From the NCBI GenBank assembly GCA_023055425.1, contig JALGPY010000071.1:248001-312000 (forward strand): a stretch of 64,000 nt of DNA. Reading direction: 5' to 3'. Origin of the DNA: Linanthus parryae. Lineage: Eukaryota > Streptophyta > Magnoliopsida > Ericales > Polemoniaceae. Under the pieces are notes generated by a model. That model worked only from the letters and a program-made list of their open reading frames with translations, was not told where the DNA came from and did not search any database. Numbering within the stretch: the stretch's first letter is position 1; the number at the start of each line of letters is the position of its first letter. Shown in pieces: positions 1-10,739 of this stretch. A program made the translations under genes and the position numbers.

Positions 1-1
1 C

Positions 2-742
2 CTTCTTTTTTGTGATGAAGATGAAGACTCCCCAGGAGTTGACCCTGTCATTACCACCCCAGAAAGTGAAGAAGGAGGCTCACCAGATATGGACAATGCA
101 GAGGTCAATATCACCCTTAATGCCATTTCTGGGGTTTCAAATCACACTACCCTAAAGCTGGAAGGAAAATGCCAAAACAACACTATTATCATGTTGGTGG
201 ACTCAGGTAGTACACATAACTTTGTGGATGCAGCTGTAGCCAAAAGATTGGGGTGTACCTTACAAGTTACTGATGAAGTGAAGGTGACTGTGGCAAATGG
301 AGACCAGCTCATAAGTGGAGCCATATGTCCCACATTTGAGTGGTCAATACAAGGCCTGAAGTTTACAGCCCCTATGAGGGTCATCTCTTTAGGGGGTTGT
401 GATGTGGTGTTGGGGGTGCAGTGGTTGCAAACCCTGGGACCCTTCTTAATGGATCTACAGCAGCTCACTTTGACCTACCAGAACCATGAAGAAAAAGTGG
501 TGTTACAAGGAATACAAGAACATGGAAAGCTCTCTCTTATCTCTTGTAAGGCTCTACAAAGGTTCTGCAACACCAATAATACAGCAGTGGTGTATCACCT
601 AACCACAGAAGAGGCCATTACACAAACAAAGGTACCCCTAGCCATAAAAGAAGTTCTGCAACAATATCCAGGGGTGTTTGGAGATCCAACAACCCTTCCA
701 CCTCCTAGACAACAAGACCACCATATTCCCTTGGTGAGTGGC
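2..742 (+). pseudogene. Chromovirus gag end, aspartic protease and start of reverse transcriptase (left part)
   Basis: The frame is open from the window edge up to the Athila insertion. An acidic stretch (DEDEDSPG) is followed by the retroviral-type aspartic protease: the catalytic motif LVDSGSTHNFVD lies at about 215-250 and the later hydrophobic VVLGVQWL segment fits the second half of the fold. The last about 45 residues lead into the reverse transcriptase and contain the PGVFGDP and HHIPL motifs common at the start of Ty3/gypsy RT. The frame continues in the same phase at 14809. In this element the protein would be part of a Gag-Pol polyprotein. No internal stop is seen in this part. Confidence 0.85.
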
Positions 743-2268
743 TGATGCGCAAACTAACGTGCTTTCGCAAGTGTACGAATCTTGTAATACCGGGTGCAAT
801 TAGACTCGGGTGATCGTTCCCACGAGGACTATTTCGGGTTTACTCACGTTGTCAGTTTAGGTTAACCGAGTGTAGTAACAAGGAGGAGTAGGTTGTGATA
901 GTAGTGACAAAACTAAAAACAGGAATTAAAAACGTAAACGTAAATATTTTTTGTGACGTTTTCTGAAATAAGTTGAATCGGTTGTAACGATAATAGATGA
1001 AAACTAGGCTCCAGGATCCCCTAGGGTTTCTACAGAATACAGTTTTACGTTCGATTATGGAAACACTCAGCAGTTTCGATATCTGTGCAACGTACCAGTT
1101 GTGCAGTGACTTTTCTGATTCCACACGTAATCCCGATCCTGCAGACTTTCGGATTCTTGTTAAGCTGCCTAAATCTGCAGTCTCGGTCTAATCCTGTTAG
1201 GGTTTCTAACCTGTCCGAATGGCCCGGGTCAAATTCTCTAACAGTTGGTCTCACGTTTTTCGATGCTAGCCCTATCTCCCTTTCTCTGGTTGGTCTATCA
1301 GGGTAAGGTACTAAATCCTGGTTTTTCTTCCTAACCCCAACTTGACGTTTTCACCTACAAGCTCGGGTCTATAGCAATCCTGGGTGATCAATCCTATCAT
1401 GCATATACGATAACAATCAAAACCAGAATAACAGATATAACTTGCTGAATTAAGATAGTCATCATGAATCCATAAACGAAGTAGTCATAAAATCTGGATA
1501 CGAAACCCTAGGTTCACCGAGAACCTAGGTAAGAAGTTTAGCTACGACTAGACATAATACAAAACGCAGTTTCAGAATATAAAGAGAGAGAACGAAATCA
1601 AACTAAGTCTTCGAATCTCGAATCGCGCTTTCGTGCTCTCCGTGAATGCTCTGACTTGCCCTTCGGTTGTGCTGAGAATTGTGTTGTGTCTCTGTGTGTT
1701 CAAAACGAGTCGAGTCTTTAAATAGTGCTGTTTTCCCCGAAACGCGTGCGCCCGAAATTACGGAATCTGCCATCGGTCCACCGTCTTTGACCAGAAAGTT
1801 AAACTGGCTGCGTATATACGCAAGGCTGCGTATATACGCAAGGCTGCGTATATACGCAGGCAGGGGGGTGGAGATGGGGCCCTGCTTGGTCCTTTGGTGG
1901 GCCTGGTTGGGTCCCCTGGGTCCCACTCTTCTGCCCGACGCTCCCGGTTTGCCTCCCTTGGCGTTCTCCTGCTTTTCCGTGTTCCCGTCTTGTCCCGGTC
2001 TTGTGCACGTTTCCCGAGACGGTCCCGACTTGGTCCCGGCACGCTTCCCGATGCACCTCCCGAACCTGTTCCTGAAAAGGCACACGAACGAAAACCCGCG
2101 ATCATATCCAAATATAGCAATAAATAAGCAGAAATCCAGGAAGTACAAATAAACGTCTCGTTCTAGATTCCCGAGGCATTCTAGGGCATTTTCCGGCAAA
2201 AACCGCTATTTCCGACACAAATACTCGTGAAATCAGGCTAAAAGATAACCCCTAATTGGGCGTTATCA
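743..2268 (-). repeat. 3' LTR of the Athila element
   Basis: About 1526 bp, TGATGCGC at 743 and CGTTATCA at 2261-2268. It is nearly identical to 13218-14803 apart from scattered substitutions and the loss of the 60-bp palindrome-containing segment. The outer duplication GTGGC abuts position 743. Confidence 0.93.
1809..1858. repeat. Palindrome cluster in the 3' LTR: three TGCGTATATACGCA
   Basis: Three perfect 14-bp palindromes at 1809-1822, 1827-1840 and 1845-1858, with an 18-bp period. Confidence 0.95.
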
Positions 2269-2285
2269 AATACCCCCGCACTAAA
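2269..2285 (-). other. Polypurine tract of the Athila element
   Basis: On the - strand this reads TTTAGTGCGGGGGTATT, directly upstream of the 3' LTR. Two related copies occur further upstream (3184-3200 and 4175-4192). Confidence 0.6.
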
Positions 2286-2965
2286 CATTGCTCGTCCCGA
2301 GCAATCCTGCCAACTCTAGCCTGCATTTCTGTCCTCGTGACTGACTCTGTACATACCCTACCGTTGCATACGCTTTCGACCCGAACCTTTCAACCGGACG
2401 ACTCGATAGAAAAACTGACTCAGATAGAATATACACAGACTCAAACGACTCAAAACAGACTAATTACAAAAATATTTTTGGTGAGATTGGGCAACCTCAA
2501 AAACATAAACAGTGTGTTCTCGTGATCTCATCCTTTTCAGAATGTACTTCCCTGCAAGCGATCGGTAAGTCTGAACAGATTTATATGGTGGAATTAAGCA
2601 CTGGACCGAAGTACTATTACTTTTGTTATCAAACTGAGCAAATCCCTAGCTAACTTACCATCCGAGCTGTTTCCGAAAGGATCTATGTCTAATCAGGTAG
2701 GATAAGTATATGTATCAAGGTACAGCATATTCCTACTTGTTATGACATTCTCACAATTTACCAAACTCACACCCCTCACCGAGATCCCGAAAAACTGCCC
2801 AAAACACCTTAGTTCCTGCTTTCCCAATTCTCCTGTACCCCGATGTGTCTTCGCCGTACTCGCGGCCACAAATGTGAAGTAGTGTAAACGTCTCGAAAAT
2901 TGTGCCACTCACTCAGCTTTTTATTTAAATAACAAAAACCTAAAACGAACTAAAAACTAGATCAT

Positions 2966-3074
2966 GATTTTTCTTCTTTTTCTTTGTCTCTTTTTTTTTT
3001 CTTTTTCTTTTCTTTTTCTTTTTTTCTTTTTTTTATTATTTTTTTATTATTTTTTTATTTTTTATTTTTTTTAA
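2966..3074. repeat. T-rich low-complexity tract
   Basis: A run of T with interspersed C and A about 110 bp long. On the element's sense strand it is an A/G tract, so it could resemble a purine tract, but it is far from the LTR. Confidence 0.8.
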
Positions 3075-3970
3075 CACAACTATATATACAAACGTACACG
3101 AATACTGACAATACTAAACTGACTAAAGCTGAGTGAGTGAAAATAAATCTCTGTCGTGGGGTACGTAAAATGTCCTCATGTGAAGTACCCCCACACTAAT
3201 CCTGAAGCGCTGATCCTGTAGTTGAGATAATACTGTGCGGTCCCACCGAACCTCCTCATCACCAAAGATGTAGAAAAACGGCACGACCACCAATTGACCC
3301 TACAACCCCCCGGAACCCCGTTTTGTGCGAAAAGATGCTCGCACGCGACTAACTCCTCCTGTGGTCACTATGTAGTGAAGTGATCCAGCTCCGCAAATTA
3401 ATGCACTGTCGCCACTAACTCACCCTGTCCTTCCCTCGAAAAACGTGTCAATATCAAAACTGTCCAAAACTGATAACTCATGAAGCTCTCCCATCTAAGA
3501 TCCACCCTACTCACTCCCTCCGTCATAACACGTAGAATAGCCAACTATCGACTGATGAGGTCTCAAAGAAGGCTGCCTAGGCTAAAGTGGCTACGAAGAA
3601 AGAGGGTAAATGGCTTTAAACGGGTTGACTAATTGGACCTAGGGGTAAGAAACAGGACGTGAGGTCCCTTGATAGCCAGTCACTCCACCGAAAAATGCGA
3701 TGACCGTGACGGCGCCCGTGGGCGGGTTGTCGACTACCTATGTAACGGTGGTGTAGCAACTAGTCGGATTTTTAGCTCAGGTGATAATTACTTGCGGATT
3801 CCAAAGGTCGCTGGCTCTCACCTATCTACTATACCTCGATGCAAGTTTTCTTCTCTTTCAAAGGATTCAAACTCAATTTCTTCAATGTTTTCGTTATCTC
3901 GATTGCCCTTTCTCAAAATTTTCTGATTTTGAACTTTTTTTTTTCGAAAAAATAATTTATACTCGCTGTT

Positions 3971-4002
3971 TGCGTATATACGCAGGTCTGCGTATATACC
4001 CA
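3971..4002. repeat. Palindrome pair in the Athila 3' region
   Basis: TGCGTATATACGCA at 3971-3984 and a near copy ending CCCA at 3989-4002, again 18 bp apart. Confidence 0.93.
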
Positions 4003-4216
4003 ACCAGCAGCATAAAAACTTTTTAATTTTTCATTTTTTTTAATTATATACAATGTACGGCCAGAATGTTTATGGTGGGTTGACTCAAATAAAGAAAATA
4101 TGCTGACTCAAAAATAAAAATAAAAACTGCAAATAAATCCGAAAAAACGTGCATACCAGGTTAATGCAGACACGACTACCACCCCCAGACTAAGAGGTGG
4201 CATGCCCTCATGGCAC

Positions 4217-6592
4217 TCACTCGTCCGGAAAAAATGTCGGGTCTGACCCGGTCTCGGACATACCGGATATGCTACCCGGCGAGCTGCTACCTGAATCAGA
4301 CCTGAAGACGACCGGCTGACGCGCACGTGTACGGGGCCGGTAATCAGAGCACTGCGACTCGGACCCAGTCCAACTGCTAGGTGGCTGGGATCGCAATGTC
4401 GTCCTGCCACTCGAAGGCTGCTGGGTACGGGACCCAGTCTGACGGCCCGTAGGCTGTCGGGATCGTGTCCCAGGCTGCCTTCTCTCCTGTCGGGCAGGTG
4501 GCGGTGAAGGCTGAGTCGGAGGAGGTGGCTGGTAGGGGTGAGCACGGACCGGGTTGGACCGGTTTTGCCGAGTATTCCTTCCCTACCCAATATGTACGGG
4601 TTGGAGAATGTTCAACCCAAACCTACCCAATGATTTGTGATACCCAAACCAGTCGTAACGTATCGACTCGGTCTGGTTCGGACCGGTTAATCGGGTTGAA
4701 AAATCTTTAAATTTTACTTAAAAAAATAAATTTATTTGGTTAATTATCTTTGTAATATTGTTTGTATAAAATTTGAAGTTGGAAACATAAAGTTATTTTC
4801 TATGAAAGAGAAATAACGTGAGAAAAGTCAAGTATTAAAATGGTCTTAACTTGTAAAACTTAATTTCTAAACCATATATGTAAATAAAATTTACAATGTT
4901 TACATATAAAATGTTAATTGGACCGGTTCGGATTTAAACGGGTATTCCGCTTCCAAACCCATGATCGATCGAACTTTGTTTGGGTTGACGAATCTATACC
5001 CATAATCAATCAATTAGCATTGATCGATGCTAAAACCGGACCGGTTTGGTGCGGGGCAGTTCGGGGAGGCGGGTTGGGCCGGGTTTTGCTCACCTCTAGT
5101 GGCTGGGTCGGGGGAGGTGGAGCGGATGTACACTCACTAGAGTCCCCGCCATCCGACCATCCCTCTGTGAAGCTGCTGGAGTAGGTAGGGGGAAAATACA
5201 GCGGGAGTGGCGGTTCTCGGCCTGCGTGCCGAGCCGCATCCCACTGCTCCTCTCGAATACTAGCTAGGGCAGCCTGGGTGTCCTTCGTGACCTTCCGCTG
5301 AGTCCGGCGGTTATGCGTCAAAGCTCTCCAAAGCTTGCCCACACTCTCATACACTTTCTCTCCTATGGACTTCTGTCCGCCACGACACCCCTCAAATCTC
5401 TCGTCAACGCGGGGCAATCTACGTGGCGGGGCTGGTCTAGCTCGTGGGGTCGGGTCGGCCCGTGCGGCCGGCTCACCTCGCTGTCGGGCTGGCTGGGTCG
5501 GGGCATTCCTCTCAGTCCCCTGCCTACTCGACTCGGGACGCTCACTCTCTCTACTAGTACGACACCGCCGAAGTCCGGCCGATGCCTGGCGACTGACTGG
5601 TCGCTCCTGAGTCGAACGCCTCCTAGGGGCAGGTGCAGGTGCAGGTGCAGGATCCGGGTCTTCCTCCATAATATTGTCATCCTCATCGAGGTCAACGACT
5701 GGCTGTGGTGGGCCCGGGTGACGGGCGCTGAGCTTCCTATAAGGCCATGGCCTAGGAGGAAGTAGATCACCCTCGACATCGTACATCAGAACCTCAAACT
5801 CCCGCGCCAGTTTGGCGATGAGGTTGGCATACCCAACCCCTTGTGGCTCGCGGAGCAGTTCCGCTCCTGCATGTACACCCATATGCGACGAGGAATGTCG
5901 ACCTCTCGTCGGAGAACAAGGCAATAGACTAAGAGTACGTACTCAAAGTCAAGGTAGGTAAAATGCTTAATACCCACTACCCTGTTTACTACCCACTCGG
6001 CCCACCATCGTGGCGGCCCGGTAATAAAACGAGAATGCAATTTCTTGCCTATCTCGCCAGTCCCCTCTCTCTCGAAATGGGCACCCGGGTACCCACCAGT
6101 CACAACCCGCAAAAGCTCAGAATCGCTAGGCGGGTAATCTGCACACTCAGCATATGCGCAAGAGAAATGGCGCAACGGGATCTGGTACGCTTGGCGGATG
6201 GTATCCGCCGTGATCAACAAAAACTGACGCCGACAATAAACCCATCGGACATCCCCGTTGGCCTCCCCCTCCCCCTTATGCATGAGGTTTGCGTAAAACT
6301 CACACACCAAGTCGGAACTAGAAACATCCGGAAACCCCGCTAGGGATTGTCCGAAAATTTCTGGTCGACTCGCATAATCTTCCATCTCTGGCGGCATGTT
6401 CATATGGTCGACCTGAAACTGGTAGTCTAAGGGAAGGCTATGACCCATTTTGGTTCCGGTCAAAAAGTAGAACTGAGCGTGATGGTTCACGAACCGAAAA
6501 CTGTCAAACCTCCTAGAGGTGATCTCATCCGCGTCATAGTCAGTAGGGATCTCGTCCCGGTCTTGGTCTAGGACCGGTACCGTAAACTCCAT
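4217..6592 (-). pseudogene. Athila third ORF (position of the env-like ORF), frameshifted and split by a MITE
   Basis: The likely start is the ATG at 6592. The first about 250 codons form a globular, aromatic-rich domain (WWAEWVVNRVVGIKHFTYLDFEY) resembling the plant-specific Athila ORF / plant transposon protein domain; its function is unknown. A 1-bp shift near 5870 moves the frame (5010-5924 phase), and the rest is a low-complexity tail rich in Pro, Arg, Ser and Gln. The 566-bp MITE at 4533-5098 interrupts this tail. Removing the MITE with one copy of its duplication returns the same frame, ending at a TGA at 4217-4219. No clear signal peptide or membrane segment is seen, so envelope function is not supported. 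Confidence 0.7.
4533..5098. mobile_element. hAT-type MITE with 8-bp target duplication
   Basis: The ends are TAGGGGTGAGCA and, inverted, TAGAGGTGAGCA. The flanks 4525-4532 and 5099-5106 both read GTGGCTGG. An 8-bp duplication and a GGGGTGAGCA-type end are typical of non-autonomous plant hAT elements. The interior is AT-rich with clusters of GGACCGG and has no transposase coding. It sits inside the third Athila ORF, so it arrived later. Confidence 0.88.
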
Positions 6593-6659
6593 AACAGTCA
6601 CAACCACGTAAAACGTGCCGACTCGGGAATATAAAGCAAAAACGTGAAACGTGCACAAA

Positions 6660-7664
6660 ACAAGTGTGTCTCAATAGATAGTCCACCTAAGAGCTATCAG
6701 AGGTCCACACGGCAAGTGCCGCTCCAAAATCAAAAATACCGAAAATAACGGGCCCGGCTACGGGCCGTGCCAAAACGGAAAATAAAGCGAGGGATGAGAT
6801 TTTCGACCTTCCCTAAACAGGGGTGAAGACCGGAGATTCTGCCCGGAAAGTCGCCGGAAAAGTCGCCGGCGGTCTCCGGAAAAATCGCCGGAAAACTTAA
6901 CTGCCCGGAATTGAAATCCGAACCCACCAAATCGAAGCCCTCGATCTCCTCGTTCACGTTCATTTGTACGGTTTTTGCCAGTTCTTGCTCTAACACCTTC
7001 AAATCTGCACTTTTCCTCAAGAACACCTCACTTTTTGATGGGAATTGCCCGCTCGATTTTCGCTTGTTTCTGGATTTTGATGGATGAAACTTGCTCCTTG
7101 CGACGAGGGGATTCCAGAAATGTGCCCGGATTTTGATTTGGAGGTCCGATGCAAAATCCTTGTTCTTCAAGTGGGAGAAAATGGAGGAAGAGAGAGAAAG
7201 AGAGGTGCCAACAATGGAGGTGGCCGGCCCCCTTTGCCTTATAAACCCTAAAAATGTCAAAATGACCAAAATGCCCTTGGGGTTTTGAAAAAATTCCATT
7301 TTTTTTCTTTCTGGCTGCGTATATACTCAATCAGAAATCAAAAAAGAAAACAAAAAAAATAAAAAAAATTGCCCCTGGTTGCGTATATACGCAGGGCTGT
7401 GTATATACGCAACCCGATGCATTTTTTTTTTCAAATGGTCTCTCTTCCTCTGTTTTCCCGGTTCTGGCTGTTTTGGATGTTTTTGTCACTGCACATTCTC
7501 AAATTCAAAGTCAAAAACCCGCTCATCTCGCCTCTCTCAGAAATTCAGAACTGAACATAATGACATAATAAAATAATAAAAATAAATAAATTAACGATTA
7601 ATTTTGGGTTGCCTCCCAAACAGCGCCTTGTGATTTACGGTCGACGGCCGGACCTTGTTACCTC
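6660..7664 (-). other. Athila spacer between integrase and third ORF
   Basis: No supported gene. A 189-codon frame is open at 7299-6730 on the - strand, but I recognise no domain in it. The spacer holds a palindrome cluster at 7316-7411 and A/T-rich tracts. Confidence 0.5.
7316..7411. repeat. Palindrome copies in the Athila spacer
   Basis: A near copy at 7316-7329 (TGCGTATATACTCA), a perfect copy at 7380-7393, and a near copy at 7398-7411 (TGTGTATATACGCA). Confidence 0.93.
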
Positions 7665-10600
7665 TTACGGGTCATCAAAATAGACTGGGTCTATTTTGAC
7701 GACTTCTGCGGTCTCGAGATACGGCTTGATCCGGTTCCCGTTCACCCTGAAACTGGACTTGTCTTTTGGATTTTCCAGCTCGAATGCCCCCCAGGCAAAA
7801 ATCTGCTTGATGATGAACGGTCCCGACCAACGAGACCTCAGCTTTCCCGGAAAGAACCGCATCCGGGTATTGTAGAGAAGCACTTTGTCGCCTTCGTTAA
7901 ACTGCTTTGGCGTGATGCGGTTATCATGCCACTTCTTTGTCTTCTCTTTGTAAATTTTGGCGCTCTCGAAAGCCGTTCTACGGAATTCCTCTAATTCCAG
8001 CAGTGCCATATTCCTCTTATCTCATGCTAGATTCTGGTCCAAGTTGAGCAGTTTGATGGCCCAATACGCCTTGTGCTCCAATTCCACCGGTAAGTGGCAC
8101 GCTTTCCCAAACACGAGCTGGTATGGTGACATTCCCAGCGGTGTTTTGAAAGCAGTCCTGTAGGCCCAAAGCGCATCGTCCAGTCTAACGGACCAATCCT
8201 TTCGGCCGAGATTCACTGTTTTCTCGAGTATGCTCTTGATCTCTCGAATCGAAACTTCGGCTTGCCCGTTTGTCTGCGGATGGTAGGGTAACGAGACTTT
8301 ATGAACTGACACGCCATACTGTTTCAGAACTTTTGCAAAAACTCGATTGATGAAGTGAGAGCCCTCATCGCTAATCATTGCCCAGGGAGTCCCGAAACGA
8401 GTGAAAACGTTACGTTTCAGAAAACGCTCAACGGTAGCCGCATCGTTTTTCTGACACGCGATCGCTTCGATCCACTTTGTCACATAATCTACTGCAAGCA
8501 GGATGTAGAGGTTACCCATGGATGACGGGAACGGACCCATGAAGTCAATCCCCCATACATCAAATGGCTCTACCTCCTGCCACACGGTCATCGGCATCTC
8601 GTCCCGGTGTGACGTGTTTCCTGTCCTCTGGCACCTATCACATCCCTGCACATTGTCGTGACAGTCTTTGAAGATTGTCGGCCAGAAAAAACCGGACTGC
8701 AGTATTTTATGAGCTGTTCGCGTTCCCCCAAAATGACCCCCACACTGTGATGAGTGGCAGTGTCGGATCACGTTCCAGGCCTCGTGGGTCGGGATACACC
8801 TTCTCAGGATGTTATCGGCCCCCTGTTTGAATAAGTACGGGTCGTCCCAGAAATACTGTCGACTTTCGACAATGAACTTTTTCCGCTGCGACGGGGTGAG
8901 ATCCTCGGGAAGCGTGCCAGTTACCAAGTAATTGGCTATGGCATAGTACCACGGTCTCCCGATTTTTACTGCCATGATGTGCTCGTCCGGGAAGTTTTCC
9001 TTGATCGGCACCGGGTCCACCTTCACGTTCTCAAGTCTGGACAGGTGATCCGCTACCACGTTCTCGACTCCCTTCTTGTCCCGGATTTCCACATCGAATT
9101 CCTGCATCAGTAGTACCCACCTCAACAGTCTTGGTTTCGCGTCCTTCTTGTCCAGCAGGTATTTCAGGGCACTATGGTTGGTAAAAACGATAACTTTCGA
9201 CCCGACCAAATAGGGCCTGAATTTGTCCAGGGCATACACCACGACCAGCAGTTCCTTTTCTGTCGTGCCATAGTTGAGCTGGGCATCGTTGAGCACCCGG
9301 CTCGCATAATAAATGACGTGGCAGACCTTATCCTTCCGCTGTCCCAAAACTGCCCCGACTGCATAGTCGCTGGCGTCACACATCAGCTCAAATGGGAGTG
9401 ACCAGTCTGGCGTGGTTATAACCGGGGCTGTGGTCAGCTTCTCTTTCAAATGGTCAAAAGCCTGCCGACATGCTGCATCGAAATCAAATGGTACGTCTTT
9501 TCCGAGTAAAGCGCAGAGTGGCTTTGTGATCTTGGAAAAGTCTTTGATAAACCTTCGGTAAAATCCTGCATGTCCCAGAAAACTTTTGATCGCCCTTACG
9601 TTCGTCGGGTATGGAAGCTGCTTTATCACCTCGATCTTAGCCCTGTCCACCTCGAGTCCCTTGCTGGAAATTCTGTGACCCAGCACGATCCCCTCGGTGA
9701 CCATAAAGTGACACTTTTCCCAATTGAGCACCAAATTCGCCTTCTTGCATCGGATCAGAACCTGACCTAAATGGAACAGGCAGTCATCGAAACTGTCTCC
9801 GAATAGTGAAAAGTCGTCCATGAAGACCTCCAGATTTTTCTCGATCATGTCGGAAAAAATCGCCATCATACATCTCTGGAATGTGGCAGGAGCATTACAC
9901 AACCCGAACGGCATGCGCCGAAACGCGAACGTACCGTCTGGGCAGGTAAACGTCGTCTTTTTCTGATCCTCCGGGGCTATGCAAATCTGGTTGTACCCGG
10001 AGTACCCGTCTAGAAAACAGTAATAGGCGTGGTGGGCGAGCCGGTCTAGCATCTGGTCCATGAATGGTAGCGGGAAGTGGTCCTTCAGTGTTGCGTCGTT
10101 CAACCTTCGATAGTCCATGCAGATCCGCCAGCCTGTAACGGTACGCTGCGCAATCTGATCCTGGTCGTTATTCTGCACCACCGTAATACCCCCCTTTTTG
10201 GGCACGCACTGGACCGGGCTGATCCACGTGCTGTCCGATATGGGGTATATGATTCCCGCTTCCAGCCACTTCATAACCTCTTTTCGCACAATGTCCTTCA
10301 TGTTCGGATTCAGTCTCCGCTGGGGCTGAATCACCGGTTTCTTGCCTTCTTCAATTCGGATCTTGTGCATGCAGTAAGAGGGGCTGATCCCCTTGATATC
10401 TGCAATCGTCCAGGCGATTGCTTCCTTATGCTCTCGCAATACTTCCAGCAGTTTCTGCTCCTGTTCCTGAGATAAACGAGACGAAACAATTACGGGCAGA
10501 GTACTATTTTCACCAATATACGCATACCTGAGATGGCTCGGGAGCGGTTTTAGCTCCAGTGCGGGTGGCTCCTTGAGTGACGGGACCAGAATCATCTTTG

Positions 10601-10739
10601 CCCGCCGTCTTCGTCCCGGTGCAAGGTGGTCCAGTCCTCGGCTCTCATGGCATGCTCGCACCGAGTCTTCTCCTTTTCTTCCCCGTACATGCTGTCGATC
10701 TCTTCCCACAATTGGTCCATCTCCTCGTTTTCCCAACAT
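7665..10739 (-). pseudogene. Athila reverse transcriptase, RNase H and integrase, one nonsense codon
   Basis: A frame of 905 codons runs 10739-8022. RT is at residues about 60-420, with FMDD at 306-309. RNase H follows ([22 protein letters not shown]), then integrase with an HHCC finger (CDRCQ), a core with [15 protein letters not shown] and the Glu of [15 protein letters not shown] at 8022-8024 stops it; the same frame reopens at once and runs to 7665 with the integrase C-terminal region (GDKVLLYNTRMRFFPGKLRSRW). The stop most simply comes from a GGA glycine codon. RT enters this frame from the protease frame by a shift near 10600-10740, either programmed or mutational. Confidence 0.92.

Larger units (their letters stand above)
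2286..4216. other. Athila 3' noncoding region
   Basis: No supported gene. It contains a long pyrimidine tract (2966-3074), a second polypurine-like motif (3184-3200) and a pair of the GCGTATATACGC palindromes (3971-4002). Open frames here are short and not conserved in any way I recognise. Confidence 0.7.

Noticed and set aside
1603..2199. Open frames across the Athila LTRs encoding repeated AYIRS-type peptides
   Set aside because: The repeats are the translated 18-bp palindrome array; several frames on both strands are open there and lie inside an LTR. No protein is supported.
4217..6592. Envelope gene in the Athila element
   Set aside because: The ORF is in the env-like position, but no signal peptide, membrane anchor or Cys pattern is visible.
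6730..7299. 189-codon frame between integrase and third ORF of Athila
   Set aside because: No recognisable domain; composition like the surrounding spacer. Kept only as part of the spacer description.
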